Source: Nocardia carnea (lineage in GTDB: Bacteria; Actinomycetota; Actinomycetes; Mycobacteriales; Mycobacteriaceae). Taken from it: DNA of 33,264 bases. The stretch is taken from NCBI RefSeq assembly GCF_029868325.1, contig NZ_JARWNW010000289.1:1-33264 (forward strand), read 5' to 3'. Below are positions 22,181 to 31,535 of this stretch, piece after piece (the stretch's first letter is position 1; each line of letters opens with the position of its first letter). The notes beneath the pieces are model-generated. The model was given only the letters and a program-made list of their open reading frames with translations. It was not told where the DNA came from and made no database searches. Both the position numbers and the translations under genes were made by a program.

Positions 22181-23427
22181 CCGTCGGCCGGACCGCGCCA
22201 GCGCAGCACCTCTAGCGCTACCGCGACCCGCACGGGGTCTTCGGCCAGCGGCCGGGGCAATAGCTCGTCGGCTCGGCCGAGCCTGCGCAGCAGCGTGTTC
22301 CTATGGGTATGGAGACGCACCGCCGCGCGCGCGGCATTGCACTGTTCCTCGACGAACACCAGCACGGACTCGCGCAGGTCCTCGCCGGCGGTGGCGAGTT
22401 CGCCGAGAGTGCTGTTTACGAAACGATCCACCCGCTCGGCGTTCTCGATCACCAGAGAAACAAGTTCGATCGCCGCGAAACTCGCCACCCGTCGGGCGGA
22501 CCCCAACCGGGCCAGAGTGTGTTGCGCGATGAGCGCCTCCCGATGACTGTCACGGAAGCCTGCGACACCGCAGGCCGGAGAGCCGTATGCGACCCGCGCT
22601 CCGGGGCTCTCCTCCAGCGCGGAATGCAGTTCGGAGCCGTCGAAGTCGGCGGCGCCGGGCACCCACACCCATGTGGTGGTCGCGTCGGCCCGCACACTGA
22701 ACACACGGGACGCCCCACTCACGCGGGCCATCGCGGCGAGGATACGCCGCAGTGCCGCAGGATCGGCCTCGTGAGCGACGCTGTGCCAGACAATGGCAGC
22801 GGTGTGCCGCTGATGCAGGTGGTAGCCGAGACGCTCGCCCGCTCGGCTCACCGCCTGTGTATCACCGTCCAGGACGCGTGTCACCAGTTCGCGACGTTCG
22901 ACATCGGAATCTTCGGCAAGTTCGGCTACCTCCGCGGCGATCACCTTCAGCAGCGCATCGACTATGCCGTCGATGAACCGCGCGATCGATACCGCCGTCA
23001 CATCCAGCACTTCCTGCAGCTCCGCCGGATCGGAGGTCAGCGTGAATACGATCTTCATCCAGCGCTGCCAGGCCACATTTTGCCCCGCACGATATGTTGC
23101 CAGCGCGGTTTCGCTGAGCCCGCGCCGGACCGCGGCGCGGGTGATGGCGAGCTGCTCCGGCCCCACAATGATCGGCACCGGAGCGCCGGGATCCTGAATA
23201 TTCGCGCCGGCCCACTGCAAGACATTGGCGCGGTTGACATGCTGCGCGGCGGCCGAGAGCAGCGGATCGTCCGAAATCGCGCGCATACCTTCGGCAGATG
23301 AAGTGGCCTCGTACAAGGTGTCCAACCAATCCGAAGGCACATTCATCGCGATCTCCGCGCCTTGGCGTATCAGTTCCCGCGCGCGTGCCGAAGGCTGCTC
23401 CGAACCCGCGCCGCCCACCGTTTCCAC
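22144..23427 (-). CDS. PucR/CdaR-type transcriptional regulator
   Basis: The protein is about 427 residues. An N-terminal helical region begins near SARARELIRQGAEIAMNVP, a typical start of actinobacterial relatives. The middle resembles a GGDEF-like CdaR sensor domain (~180-330). The C-terminal PucR-type helix-turn-helix (~360-410) includes VEEQCNAARAAVRLHTHRNTLLRRLGR, where the family pattern is AA..L..HRNTL.YRL. The frame stays open to 23868, but that part runs into the divergent regulator gene. GTG 23427 or 23418 is the likely start, and neither has a strong ribosome binding site. Its 3' end overlaps the MFS gene tail-to-tail by 37 bp. The target and signal are unknown. Confidence 0.82.
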   Translation of the reverse strand: METVGGAGSEQPSARARELIRQGAEIAMNVPSDWLDTLYEATSSAEGMRAISDDPLLSAAAQHVNRANVLQWAGANIQDPGAPVPIIVGPEQLAITRAAVRRGLSETALATYRAGQNVAWQRWMKIVFTLTSDPAELQEVLDVTAVSIARFIDGIVDALLKVIAAEVAELAEDSDVERRELVTRVLDGDTQAVSRAGERLGYHLHQRHTAAIVWHSVAHEADPAALRRILAAMARVSGASRVFSVRADATTTWVWVPGAADFDGSELHSALEESPGARVAYGSPACGVAGFRDSHREALIAQHTLARLGSARRVASFAAIELVSLVIENAERVDRFVNSTLGELATAGEDLRESVLVFVEEQCNAARAAVRLHTHRNTLLRRLGRADELLPRPLAEDPVRVAVALEVLRWRGPADGQSWPAAGIRSV

Positions 23428-23662
23428 TGGTGCAGTGTGCACCACCCGATACCGATCCTGGTGCGGATCGACCTTGGCGGGCTGCCCACGGGCGACAACG
23501 ATCGAAGGTCGTAGTCCGGAGTTCCACTGCAGCAAGGGATTGGCGCCTGTGTCGACGATATCCACACCCGTACCGCGGCACGCGGTAGCCTTACCCGGTT
23601 TGATCGCCTCCGGCCACCATGCCTCGGCCCATCCGAAAGATGGGTCCACCATTTCCCGGCAG

Positions 23663-24802
23663 ATGGTCGACCGTTTCGCCCGCAACATGGTGCCGCACGG
23701 CCCACTGCCCGGGAACACACTCGATGGTGACGTCACCAGAATCACCGGTGTCTGCCTCGAGCTGGCCGCCGCCATGCTCGACGGCGCCGGCACCCACGAC
23801 AAGTCGGAGCGGCGACTACGGGAGGCGGCGGCGGAATGGGCCCGCGAGGGTATCCCCGTCGAAACCATCCATCACGCAGTGCACGAAGGCCTGAAGATGG
23901 TCTGCGACCAGATCAGCTCGGACGCGACGGGCGGCGAACGCGGCTGCATGGTCGAAATCGCCCGGCGGCTGCTGGACATCGGCGACCTGATCACCTCCAC
24001 TGTCGCGCTGTCCTACCTGGATGAATTGCGAAGGATCACCGACCAGCACGACAGCGCGGTGCGCACGCTCGCCTCGGCACTACTCGGCGGATACAGCACC
24101 TCGGCGATGGCGCGGGGATCGGGGATCTCGATCGCGCAGGCCTACCACGTCTGCGCGCTGTCCATCCCACTACACCGGGACGAATACGATCCAGCATTCG
24201 ACAGCTCGGTGGTCGCCCGTCGAAAACTGGGCCGGGTCCAGGCCGAGATCACCACTCGCTGCGGCAACGACACCTTGACTCTGCTCGGTGCCGGCGGCGG
24301 TACGGTGCTCATTCCGGACTATCGGTTCACCGATGAGAACGCCGCGGAATTGGTCGAACACTTGTCCGACGCGGCTCGGGTGCCGATCCGGATGACTCAG
24401 CTACACACCTCCACGGGCGCAATCGCGCGCGCTGTCGATCAGGCACACGAGCTGCTCGATATCGTGCACCGCCTCGAACTGGGTGCGGGACTCTACCGTT
24501 TCGAGGACCTCGCCCTCGAATACCAGCTGACCCGCCCGGGCCCGGCCCGCGAACATCTCGGCGCGGTACTCGACCCACTCGACGACAGCCCCGAACTTCT
24601 GAAAACTTTGCGCCTGCACATCAGCAACAACCACAACCGCCGACGGACCGCACGGCACCTCCATGTGCACGCCAACACCGTCGATTACCGATTGAAGCGC
24701 ATAGGCCAGCTCACCGGGTTCGACCCCGGCGAGGTGAAAGGCCTGTGGTATCTCCGGTCGGCCCTGGTGGCCCGTAGCTATCGACGGATCTGCGAAAGGT
24801 GA
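23663..24802 (+). CDS. PucR/CdaR-type transcriptional regulator, second copy
   Basis: The protein is about 379 residues and of the same family as the divergent neighbour. The N-terminal helical domain includes REAAAEWAREGIPVETIHHA, a segment typical of these actinobacterial regulators. A GGDEF-like middle region follows, and then the C-terminal helix-turn-helix with RRTARHLHVHANTVDYRLKR, the PucR HTH_30 pattern. ATG 23663 is chosen because the frame upstream (open to 23225) overlaps the divergent gene; no ribosome binding site is visible, and TTG 23600 would add 21 residues. It converges on the hydrolase gene, which could be a target, but this is only positional. Confidence 0.82.
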   Translation: MVDRFARNMVPHGPLPGNTLDGDVTRITGVCLELAAAMLDGAGTHDKSERRLREAAAEWAREGIPVETIHHAVHEGLKMVCDQISSDATGGERGCMVEIARRLLDIGDLITSTVALSYLDELRRITDQHDSAVRTLASALLGGYSTSAMARGSGISIAQAYHVCALSIPLHRDEYDPAFDSSVVARRKLGRVQAEITTRCGNDTLTLLGAGGGTVLIPDYRFTDENAAELVEHLSDAARVPIRMTQLHTSTGAIARAVDQAHELLDIVHRLELGAGLYRFEDLALEYQLTRPGPAREHLGAVLDPLDDSPELLKTLRLHISNNHNRRRTARHLHVHANTVDYRLKRIGQLTGFDPGEVKGLWYLRSALVARSYRRICER

Positions 24803-24858
24803 TATCCAGCCTGCTGAACCGCCCGGCAGAGCATCTTGTCACTACGGTGGCCCGGGGG

Positions 24859-25788
24859 CTAATGCAGGTTGTGGGCGGGGGCATCCGGCCGGCCGCTCTC
24901 ATTCAGGGAACCCCACTGGGCAAGAGCTGTGCGCAGGGTCGCAACGAGTGGGAGTGGCTGATCCATCATCGGGTGATGGCCCGCGGCGGCCAAATCGACG
25001 ACCGTCGCGGGATGTCCGAACAATCCCGCGATTTCCTGAGCCCGCTCAGAGGTCACCAACCCGAACTCGCAACGGATGTAGAGCACGGGAGCCTCCACCG
25101 TCTTCAGTGAGCTGAGAGGTGGGATACGCCCGTGTTCGAGGCGTTTGCGCAGCATCTCGGGGTCGAACTTCCAGACCCACCCCTCGGGCGTGCTCCGCAC
25201 CGATTCGCCGGCCACATGCCGCGCCACGTACGGGAGCAGAACCGCCTGTTCGGGCACCGTACGGAATCGTTCGCAGATTTCGTCCTTGGTCGGGTAGGTC
25301 TTCGGTTTGCGACGGAGCTGGCCTACGAGAGCATCCCGGGGCGGCTCGCTGATCGGTGAATCGATGATCACGAGGCCGGCGACCGATTTCCGATGCCGTG
25401 CCCCCACCACGGCTGTCACCCGGCCGCCCATACTGTGCCCGACGATATACGGCCGTCCGGCGATACCCCCGGCCTCGGCCGCCGCCATCACCTCGTCGGC
25501 CCAGCCTTCGATCGGGTAGCCGGCGCGCACGCCGCTGTCACCGTGGCCGGACAGATCCAGCGCCACCACACGATGCGTGGTCGCCAGAAACGGAGCGATA
25601 TGGTCCCACCAGCCCGAATGCGCCGATCCGCCGTGCACCAGAACCACCCCGGGGGTTCCCGCCCGACCCCAGCAGCGCAGATGAATCGCTGCCCCGCCGA
25701 CCTCGACCTCACGATGCTCGGGCAACTCCGCGATGGCCGCGGTGAACCATCCCGGAGCCGCAACCACCTGCTCCGTCGTCACAGCCAT
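24859..25788 (-). CDS. Alpha/beta hydrolase
   Basis: This 309-residue cytoplasmic enzyme has the oxyanion motif HGGSAHSGWW (52-61), the nucleophile elbow GHSMGG with Ser119 and the catalytic His at 271/272 (GHHPMMDQP). The acidic member of the triad is unclear: after strand 6 the sequence reads IRCEFGLVTSE, with Glu rather than the usual Asp. The start ATG 25788 has AGGAGAG about 5 nt upstream, a good ribosome binding site. Related proteins hydrolyse esters, epoxides or C-C bonds, and the substrate cannot be deduced. It is convergent with the second PucR-type gene and divergent from the UPF0182 gene. Confidence 0.88.
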   Translation of the reverse strand: MAVTTEQVVAAPGWFTAAIAELPEHREVEVGGAAIHLRCWGRAGTPGVVLVHGGSAHSGWWDHIAPFLATTHRVVALDLSGHGDSGVRAGYPIEGWADEVMAAAEAGGIAGRPYIVGHSMGGRVTAVVGARHRKSVAGLVIIDSPISEPPRDALVGQLRRKPKTYPTKDEICERFRTVPEQAVLLPYVARHVAGESVRSTPEGWVWKFDPEMLRKRLEHGRIPPLSSLKTVEAPVLYIRCEFGLVTSERAQEIAGLFGHPATVVDLAAAGHHPMMDQPLPLVATLRTALAQWGSLNESGRPDAPAHNLH

Positions 25789-25893
25789 CGTCCTCTCCTT
25801 CGTCGCAGACCAACCCCACGGACCATATCGCTGCCGGCTGCACCCCGATCGCCGGCGCCGGTGCGGGAACCCGGCGTCTGCAGCGGCAGGACG

Positions 25894-25924
25894 TCGACAG
25901 GCCGGCCGGCGGCGTCGGTAGTAT
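25894..25924 (+). promoter_or_regulatory. Candidate promoter of the UPF0182 gene
   Basis: TCGACA (25894-25899), one base from the -35 consensus, is followed after 19 bp by TAGTAT (25919-25924), which fits TANNNT. The start codon is 63 bp downstream. The rest of the 199-bp divergent gap has no other clear signal. Confidence 0.35.
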
Positions 25925-25987
25925 CGGAGCTACGGCCGGTGCCGGCCGCCCACCCATCAGGCGAGCGCAGCCACGGGAGTGTGGGAG

Positions 25988-28888
25988 ATGAGCGCACACG
26001 AGGGTCTGAGCCTGCCGCGGTTGCCCCGCGGTGCGCGACTGCTGCTGATCGTCGCTGTCGGGCTCCTCGTGTTCCTCCTCGTCGTGACACGACTGATCGG
26101 TGTCTATACCGGCTGGTTGTGGTTCGGTGAGGTCGGTTTCCGCGAAGTCTGGCGCACCGTGCTGTTCACCCGCGTATCGCTGTTCGTTGTGATCTCGGTG
26201 CTCGTGGGTGGTGTTCTCTTCGCGGCGATGTGGCTCGCGTTCCGTTATCGGCCACTGGTCGCCCTGCCCCGAACCGAGGACTACCTGCTGCCCTATCGCA
26301 CCACTGTGTTGCGGCGACCCCTGTGGTTCGGGCTGGGTATCGCCGGCGGGATCGGGGTGATCTGCGGGCTCATCGGCCAGTCACGATGGACGACCGTACA
26401 ACTGTTCCTGCACGGCGGATCGTTCGATATCCGCGATCCCGAGTTCGGGCACGATATCGGTTTCTACGTCTTCGACCTGCCGTTCTACCGGCTCGTGGTG
26501 ACCTGGCTGCTCGTGGTGATCTTCCTCGGCTTCCTCGCCGGTCTGGCGACCCACTATCTGTTCGGTGGCCTGCGGCTCTCCGGTGGTCGCCCGGGGCTGA
26601 GCCATCCCGCCCGCGTCCAGCTGGTGGTGTTCGCCGGGCTCTTCGTCCTGATGAAGGCCATCGCCTACTGGTTCGACCGGTACACGCTGCTCGCCGGGGA
26701 CAGTCAGGAGCCCACGTTCACCGGGGCCGGATACACCGATATCAACGCGGTGCTGCCGGCCAAGCTCATCCTGTTCGCGATCGCCTTGATCTGCGCCGCG
26801 GCCTTCTTCTCCGCCGTCGTGGTCCGGGATCTGCGCATTCCCGCCTTGGCAGCCGCGATGCTGTTGTTGTCGTCGATCCTGGTGGGCGGGGTCTGGCCGC
26901 TGGCGGTGGAGCAACTCTCGGTCCGGCCGAACGCGGCCGATAAGCAACGTGTCTACATCGAACGGAATATCGCCGCGACCCGGCAGGCGTACGGGATCGG
27001 TGGCGACCGGGTCGAGTACCAGCCGTACCCGGGTATCGGAACCCGGCCGCCGCCGAAGGTTCCCGCGGATGCGACGACCCTCGCGAATGTCCGTCTGCTG
27101 GACCCGAATGTGGTTTCGCGGACATTCACCCAGCAGCAGCAACTGAAGAATTTCTACAGTTTCCCGGAGAACCTGGATCTGGACCGCTACCGCATCGACG
27201 GGCAACTACGCGACTATGTGGTCGCGGCGCGGGAGCTGACCCCGGAGGCGCTGAGCGGTAACCAGCGGCATTGGGTCAATCGGCACACCGTCTACACCCA
27301 CGGCAACGGGTTCGTCGCCGCCCCGGCCAACCGCGTCAATGCCGCGGTTCGCGACGCCGCCGGCGATACCGAGAGCAGTAACAGCGGCTATCCGATCTAC
27401 ACGGTCAGCGATATCGCCACCGGCGCGACCGGTAACCAGCTGATTCCCGTCGATCAGCCCCGGATCTACTTCGGTGAGGTGATTGCCGCGGCCGACCCCG
27501 ATTACGCCATTGTCGGCGGCGGCACCGAACCGCGCGAATACGACACCGACAGCACGAAATACACCTACACCGGCGCTGGTGGTGTCCCGATCGGGAACTG
27601 GTTCAACCGCCTGGCCTTCGCCACCGCGTACGCCGAACGCAACATCATCTTCTCCGGCGCGATCGGCCCCGATTCGAAGATCATCTTCAACCGGGACCCG
27701 CGGCATCGCGTGGAGCTGGTCGCCCCGTGGCTGACCACCGACAACAACCCGTACCCGGCGGTCGTGGACGGCCGGATCGTCTGGATCGTCGATGCGTACA
27801 CCACGATCGACGGCTATCCCTACGCGAAAACCAGTTCGCTGGAGGCCCTCGCCCACCCGGGCGACCCCGCCGCCGGCCCGTTCGAGGAGATCTCCTACGC
27901 ACGCAACTCGATCAAAGCCACCGTCGACGCCTACGACGGCACGGTGACCCTCTATCAGGTCGATCACGACGATCCCGTACTCGATGCGTGGATGAGGGTT
28001 TTCCCGGGAACCGTCGAACCCGAGGAATCGATCAGCGACGAGCTACGGGCCCATTTCCGCTATCCGGAGGATCTGTTCAGCGTCCAGCGCGAGATGCTCG
28101 CCAAATACCATGTGAACGAACCGCGAGAGTTCTTCACCACCAATGCTTTCTGGTCGGTACCCAGTGACCCGACCGTCGATACCAACCCACACCAGCCCCC
28201 GTTCTACGTCCTGATGGGGGATCCGCAGACCGCGCAGCCGTCGTTCCGGCTGGCCAGCGCGATGGTCGGATTCAACCGGGAGTTCCTGTCCGCCTATATA
28301 TCGGTCGATTCCGACCCCGGCGACTACGGGCGTTTCACCATCCTGCAACTCCCCACCGACACCCTCACCCAGGGGCCGCAGCAGATCCAGAACTCGATGA
28401 TCTCCGATACCCGGGTGGCGTCCGAACGCACCCTGCTGGAACGGTCGAACCGCATCCAGTACGGCAATCTGCTCACCCTGCCGATCGCCGAGGGCGGCAT
28501 CCTCTACGTCGAACCGCTGTTCACCGAACGGATCTCGACCACGCCGAACGGGTCGACCTTCCCGCAACTCGCCCGAATCCTCGTCAGCTACCGCGACCCT
28601 GCCACCGCCGGCGTCCGCGTCGGTTACGCCCCCACTCTCGCCGAGGCACTGGATCAGGTATTCGGCGCCGAAACCGGAAACCTCGCCACCGCCCCCGGCG
28701 GCAGCCCCGCCGCGCCCCCGCCACCCGGACGGCCGCCACCGGCACCACCACCGCCGGCGACCACGCCACCCGAACAGGCGCCGCCACCACTGGACGAGGC
28801 GACGATCGCCGAACTCAACGCGCAGATCGAGGCGATCCGCGACGCGCTCGACCGGATTCAGCAGCAGCTGAACGGTCCCGGTGGGTGA
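25988..28888 (+). CDS. UPF0182 family membrane protein
   Basis: The protein is 966 residues. The N-terminal third has about seven membrane helices (roughly 17-37, 58-80, 103-123, 162-187, 208-228, 254-274 and 283-303), with the family motifs YTGWLWFGEVGF and FGHDIGFYVFDLPFY. A large extracytoplasmic domain follows (~310-890; includes YAERNIIFSGAI). Then comes a Pro/Ala-rich linker (~895-930) and a short coiled coil (EATIAELNAQIEAIRDALDR). This is the full UPF0182 architecture, common in actinobacteria and of unknown function. ATG 25988 is preferred to GTG 25979 because GGGAG (25975-25979) lies 8 nt before it. It is monocistronic between two hydrolase genes. Confidence 0.93.
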   Translation: MSAHEGLSLPRLPRGARLLLIVAVGLLVFLLVVTRLIGVYTGWLWFGEVGFREVWRTVLFTRVSLFVVISVLVGGVLFAAMWLAFRYRPLVALPRTEDYLLPYRTTVLRRPLWFGLGIAGGIGVICGLIGQSRWTTVQLFLHGGSFDIRDPEFGHDIGFYVFDLPFYRLVVTWLLVVIFLGFLAGLATHYLFGGLRLSGGRPGLSHPARVQLVVFAGLFVLMKAIAYWFDRYTLLAGDSQEPTFTGAGYTDINAVLPAKLILFAIALICAAAFFSAVVVRDLRIPALAAAMLLLSSILVGGVWPLAVEQLSVRPNAADKQRVYIERNIAATRQAYGIGGDRVEYQPYPGIGTRPPPKVPADATTLANVRLLDPNVVSRTFTQQQQLKNFYSFPENLDLDRYRIDGQLRDYVVAARELTPEALSGNQRHWVNRHTVYTHGNGFVAAPANRVNAAVRDAAGDTESSNSGYPIYTVSDIATGATGNQLIPVDQPRIYFGEVIAAADPDYAIVGGGTEPREYDTDSTKYTYTGAGGVPIGNWFNRLAFATAYAERNIIFSGAIGPDSKIIFNRDPRHRVELVAPWLTTDNNPYPAVVDGRIVWIVDAYTTIDGYPYAKTSSLEALAHPGDPAAGPFEEISYARNSIKATVDAYDGTVTLYQVDHDDPVLDAWMRVFPGTVEPEESISDELRAHFRYPEDLFSVQREMLAKYHVNEPREFFTTNAFWSVPSDPTVDTNPHQPPFYVLMGDPQTAQPSFRLASAMVGFNREFLSAYISVDSDPGDYGRFTILQLPTDTLTQGPQQIQNSMISDTRVASERTLLERSNRIQYGNLLTLPIAEGGILYVEPLFTERISTTPNGSTFPQLARILVSYRDPATAGVRVGYAPTLAEALDQVFGAETGNLATAPGGSPAAPPPPGRPPPAPPPPATTPPEQAPPPLDEATIAELNAQIEAIRDALDRIQQQLNGPGG

Positions 28889-29073
28889 CGCCCGCCGGAC
28901 CGTATCGGCCAGGACACAGCCTGGCAGGTGACCCGGCCGGCTTCGGGAGCTCGTCGTTTGCACTGACAGCCGTCTGTCCGGCATCTTTGGGGGAGGAGAG
29001 CCGGGAAGCCTGGTCGGCGCACCCGGTCCAGCCGCGGGCCGGGATCGCAGCCGACGAAAGACGATCTTCGCTG

Positions 29074-30009
29074 ATGAGTTCTCCCGGATCCCGCCCCTCA
29101 CTGTTCGCTCGCGGTTCCCGTCCCGCGATGGTTTCGGCTTATGTCAACGCCCCCAGCGGCGAGGTGATCCGTTTGTGGTGCACGGAGCAACTGGACGACT
29201 GGTCCACGCCGCACCGGCAGTCGACGGTCACCACCTCGGCCGGGCCCACGCACGTCACAACTCTCGGAGATACCCGCGGGCCGGGGCCCGTTGTCGTGGT
29301 GGTCCCGGGAACGAATATGAACACCGCGGCCTCGTTACCTTTTCTGGCTCGGCTGGCGATACGGCACCGGGTCATCGCTCTGGATATGCCGGGTCAGCCC
29401 GGCCTCAGCGCGCCGCAGCGGCCGCGCAGAGACCGGATGGCCTGGTATGGGCAGTGGCTCGACGAGGTGCTGGAGCAGACCGTCCCCGACAAGGCCGTAC
29501 TGCTCGGGCATTCGCTGGGCGGCGCGATCGCCCTGGCCTGCTCCTCACCGCGCGTCGCCGGCCGGGTGCTGATAGCACCGGCCGGGCTGGTTCGCCTGGC
29601 GGTGCCCCCGCGCCTGCTCGCGGCGACCCTGGCCTGGCTCGGCACTCCGTCACGTGCCGGCACAGCCCGTCTGCTGCAACTGATGTCGGGCCCGGAGCGA
29701 ACTGTCGCACCGCATCTGGTGGAGTGGATGACCCTGGTCGCCCGCTACTGCCGGTCCACCCTGGCGCCGGCGCCCCTGGCTCCGGAATTGCTCGGGAGCT
29801 GCCGGTCGGCCCCCTGTGTGGTGGCCACCGGTTCCCACGACATCTTCCTGCCACCCGACCGTCTGGAATCCCCTGTTCGCGACCGGCTCGGCGCCGAACT
29901 GCGTGTACTTGCGGAGTGCGGGCACCTGACCCTCGACGACGACCCGGCTGGTGTTGTGGACCTGGTAGACGACCTCACCGGACGCTTGGGACACCTCCCG
30001 GATCGGTGA
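29074..30009 (+). CDS. Alpha/beta hydrolase
   Basis: The protein is about 311 residues. It contains the strand-3 motif VVVVPGTNMN in the oxyanion position, the nucleophile elbow GHSLGGA, the acid in ATGSHDIFLP (Asp) and the terminal His in ECGHLTLDDDP, so a complete Ser-Asp-His triad is visible. The frame is open back to 28885, overlapping the UPF0182 stop, but that segment lacks protein-like character. ATG 29074 follows a weak GAAAG, and ATG 29128 is an alternative that would shorten the protein by 18 residues. The substrate is unknown. It lies 185 bp after the UPF0182 gene on the same strand and might be read through from it. Confidence 0.85.
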   Translation: MSSPGSRPSLFARGSRPAMVSAYVNAPSGEVIRLWCTEQLDDWSTPHRQSTVTTSAGPTHVTTLGDTRGPGPVVVVVPGTNMNTAASLPFLARLAIRHRVIALDMPGQPGLSAPQRPRRDRMAWYGQWLDEVLEQTVPDKAVLLGHSLGGAIALACSSPRVAGRVLIAPAGLVRLAVPPRLLAATLAWLGTPSRAGTARLLQLMSGPERTVAPHLVEWMTLVARYCRSTLAPAPLAPELLGSCRSAPCVVATGSHDIFLPPDRLESPVRDRLGAELRVLAECGHLTLDDDPAGVVDLVDDLTGRLGHLPDR

Positions 30010-30040
30010 GCAGACACCGAGACCGACCGAGATCTGCGGC

Positions 30041-30529
30041 TCAGTCGGGAAACATCTCCCGGCGGTGCTTCTGCCAGCGGCTCATCATTTCGGGAAGTTC
30101 AGCGCGCATGAACCGGTAGTACTCCAGCGTTTCGCGGACCCGGCGACCACCGGGGCGGGCGGCATCGAGCAGTTCGACGCCGTCGCTGAGGAACCGCAGG
30201 GCCCGGTCGAGCGATTCCTGACGCTGGCTGGTGATGGCGTACCAGACATCCTCGTCGTAGACCCGGTAGGTGTCGGCGCGCGCCCCGGGTTCGCGTTCCC
30301 GGCCGAGCAACCCGGCCTGGACGAGGTAGCGGACGGCGCCCGAGATCGCGGCCGGGCTGACCTGGAGCCCGGTCGAGAGTTCTTGGGCGGTGTAGCGCTC
30401 GGCATCGTCTGCGAGGACGTAGGCGAAGACCCGGGCCGCCATCCGCGGTGTGCCCGAGTCCGCGAGCAACAGCGCGAATTGCTCGACGAACCGCAGGACC
30501 GCCTGTTCCTGCTGGTCCTGCTCGTCCAC
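30041..30529 (-). CDS. MarR/GbsR-like regulator beside an ABC exporter
   Basis: This 162-residue regulator has a winged helix at about 30-95 (PRMAARVFAYVLADD, then YTAQELSTGLQVSPAAISGAVRYLVQAGLLGRERE), the layout of GbsR/MarR proteins that often control adjacent ABC exporters. A helical C-terminus (YYRFMRAELPEMMSRWQ) probably makes the dimer. Among in-frame GTG codons, 30529 is chosen because AGGAGG (30535-30540) lies 5 nt before it; GTG 30556 would place that site inside the gene. It is divergent from the ABC ATPase gene, with a palindrome over the exporter's predicted -35 box, so repression of the exporter is the likely role. It converges with the hydrolase gene, 31 bp away. Confidence 0.88.
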   Translation of the reverse strand: MDEQDQQEQAVLRFVEQFALLLADSGTPRMAARVFAYVLADDAERYTAQELSTGLQVSPAAISGAVRYLVQAGLLGREREPGARADTYRVYDEDVWYAITSQRQESLDRALRFLSDGVELLDAARPGGRRVRETLEYYRFMRAELPEMMSRWQKHRREMFPD

Positions 30530-30584
30530 ACAGACCTCCTCTACCCCTGCCGACACATGCAGTTACATCATAGCCTTCAAACTA

Positions 30585-30613
30585 TTCACACATTTGTGAA
30601 AGAAATGTACGCT
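30585..30613 (+). promoter_or_regulatory. Promoter with overlapping operator, ABC exporter
   Basis: TTCACA (-35, 30585-30590), a 17-bp spacer and TACGCT (-10, 30608-30613) are followed 7 nt later by ATG 30621, so the transcript is probably leaderless. The perfect inverted repeat TTCACA-CATT-TGTGAA (30585-30600) starts exactly at the -35 box. This is well placed for repression by the divergent MarR/GbsR-like protein. TATGAT on the minus strand (30567-30572) is a possible -10 for the regulator gene. Confidence 0.55.
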
Positions 30614-30620
30614 GAAGGGT

Positions 30621-31535
30621 ATGAATACCGCAGTCGCAATCTCGGGGTTGCGCAAGACTTTTGGCCGCACCACCGCACTCGACGGCCTGGACCTCGACGT
30701 CCGGCGCGGTGAGGTCCACGGCTTCCTGGGCCCGAACGGTGCCGGGAAGACCACGACCATCCGGGTCCTACTCGGACTCCTACGCCCCGACAGCGGCTCG
30801 GTCGAACTACTGGGCGGGGATCCCTGGCGGGACGCGGTCGCGTTGCACCGCCGCCTGGCCTACGTCCCCGGCGATGTGGAACTGTGGCCGAATCTCACCG
30901 GCGGGGAGGCGATCGACGTATTCGCCCGGCTGCGCGGCGCGGTGAACACGACCCGCCGCGAAGAGCTGATCGAACGGTTCGATCTGGACCCGACGAAGAA
31001 GGCCCGCACCTACTCGAAGGGCAACCGGCAGAAGGTCGCCCTGATCGCGGCACTGGCCTCGGACGCGGATCTGTTCCTGCTCGACGAACCCACCGCCGGA
31101 CTCGACCCCCTGATGGAGGTGGTGTTCCAGGATGTGGTCGCCGAGGTGAAGGCCCGGGGCGGCACGGTCCTGCTGTCCAGCCACATCCTGGCGCAGGTCG
31201 AGAAACTCGCCGACCGGGTGAGCATCATCCGCAGCGGGCGGGTCGTGCAGACGGGCACCCTCACCGAGCTCCGGCATCTGACCCGCACCACGGTCGAAGC
31301 CGTGACCGAACGCCCGATCGGGGACCTGAGCGCGCTGGCCGGCGTCCACAATGTGATCACCGAGGACGGCCGGGTCCGTTTCGACGTCGACACCGACGCG
31401 CTCGACGCCGCGATCGCCGCGGTCAGCCGCGCCGGGGTTCGCGCGCTCACCAGCCACCCGCCCACACTCGAAGAGCTCATGCTGCGTCATTACGGCGACG
31501 AACTCGCCGCCGCGGGCAACGGAGCAGGCGAATGA
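30621..31535 (+). CDS. ABC transporter ATP-binding protein
   Basis: This 304-residue ATPase has Walker A GPNGAGKT (37-44), Walker B LFLLDEP (151-157) and H-loop His188 in LLSSHIL. The signature reads YSKGNRQKV (131-139) in place of LSGGQ, a variant seen in ATPases that pair with ABC-2 exporters. The last ~90 residues form an accessory domain. It shares a 4-bp ATGA overlap with the permease gene, indicating translational coupling. The pair resembles putative exporters of polyketide-type antibiotics. Transcription probably starts at the ATG, and the operon is likely repressed by the divergent regulator. Confidence 0.92.
   Translation: MNTAVAISGLRKTFGRTTALDGLDLDVRRGEVHGFLGPNGAGKTTTIRVLLGLLRPDSGSVELLGGDPWRDAVALHRRLAYVPGDVELWPNLTGGEAIDVFARLRGAVNTTRREELIERFDLDPTKKARTYSKGNRQKVALIAALASDADLFLLDEPTAGLDPLMEVVFQDVVAEVKARGGTVLLSSHILAQVEKLADRVSIIRSGRVVQTGTLTELRHLTRTTVEAVTERPIGDLSALAGVHNVITEDGRVRFDVDTDALDAAIAAVSRAGVRALTSHPPTLEELMLRHYGDELAAAGNGAGE

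Noticed and set aside
23225..23662. N-terminal extension of the second PucR-type gene
   Set aside because: It would overlap the coding part of the divergent regulator by about 200 bp and is Ser/Thr/Pro-rich without similarity to the family N-terminus.
28885..29073. Upstream 63 codons of the hydrolase frame overlapping the UPF0182 stop
   Set aside because: The segment has no start with a ribosome binding site and lacks protein-like composition. The family N-terminus fits ATG 29074 or 29128.
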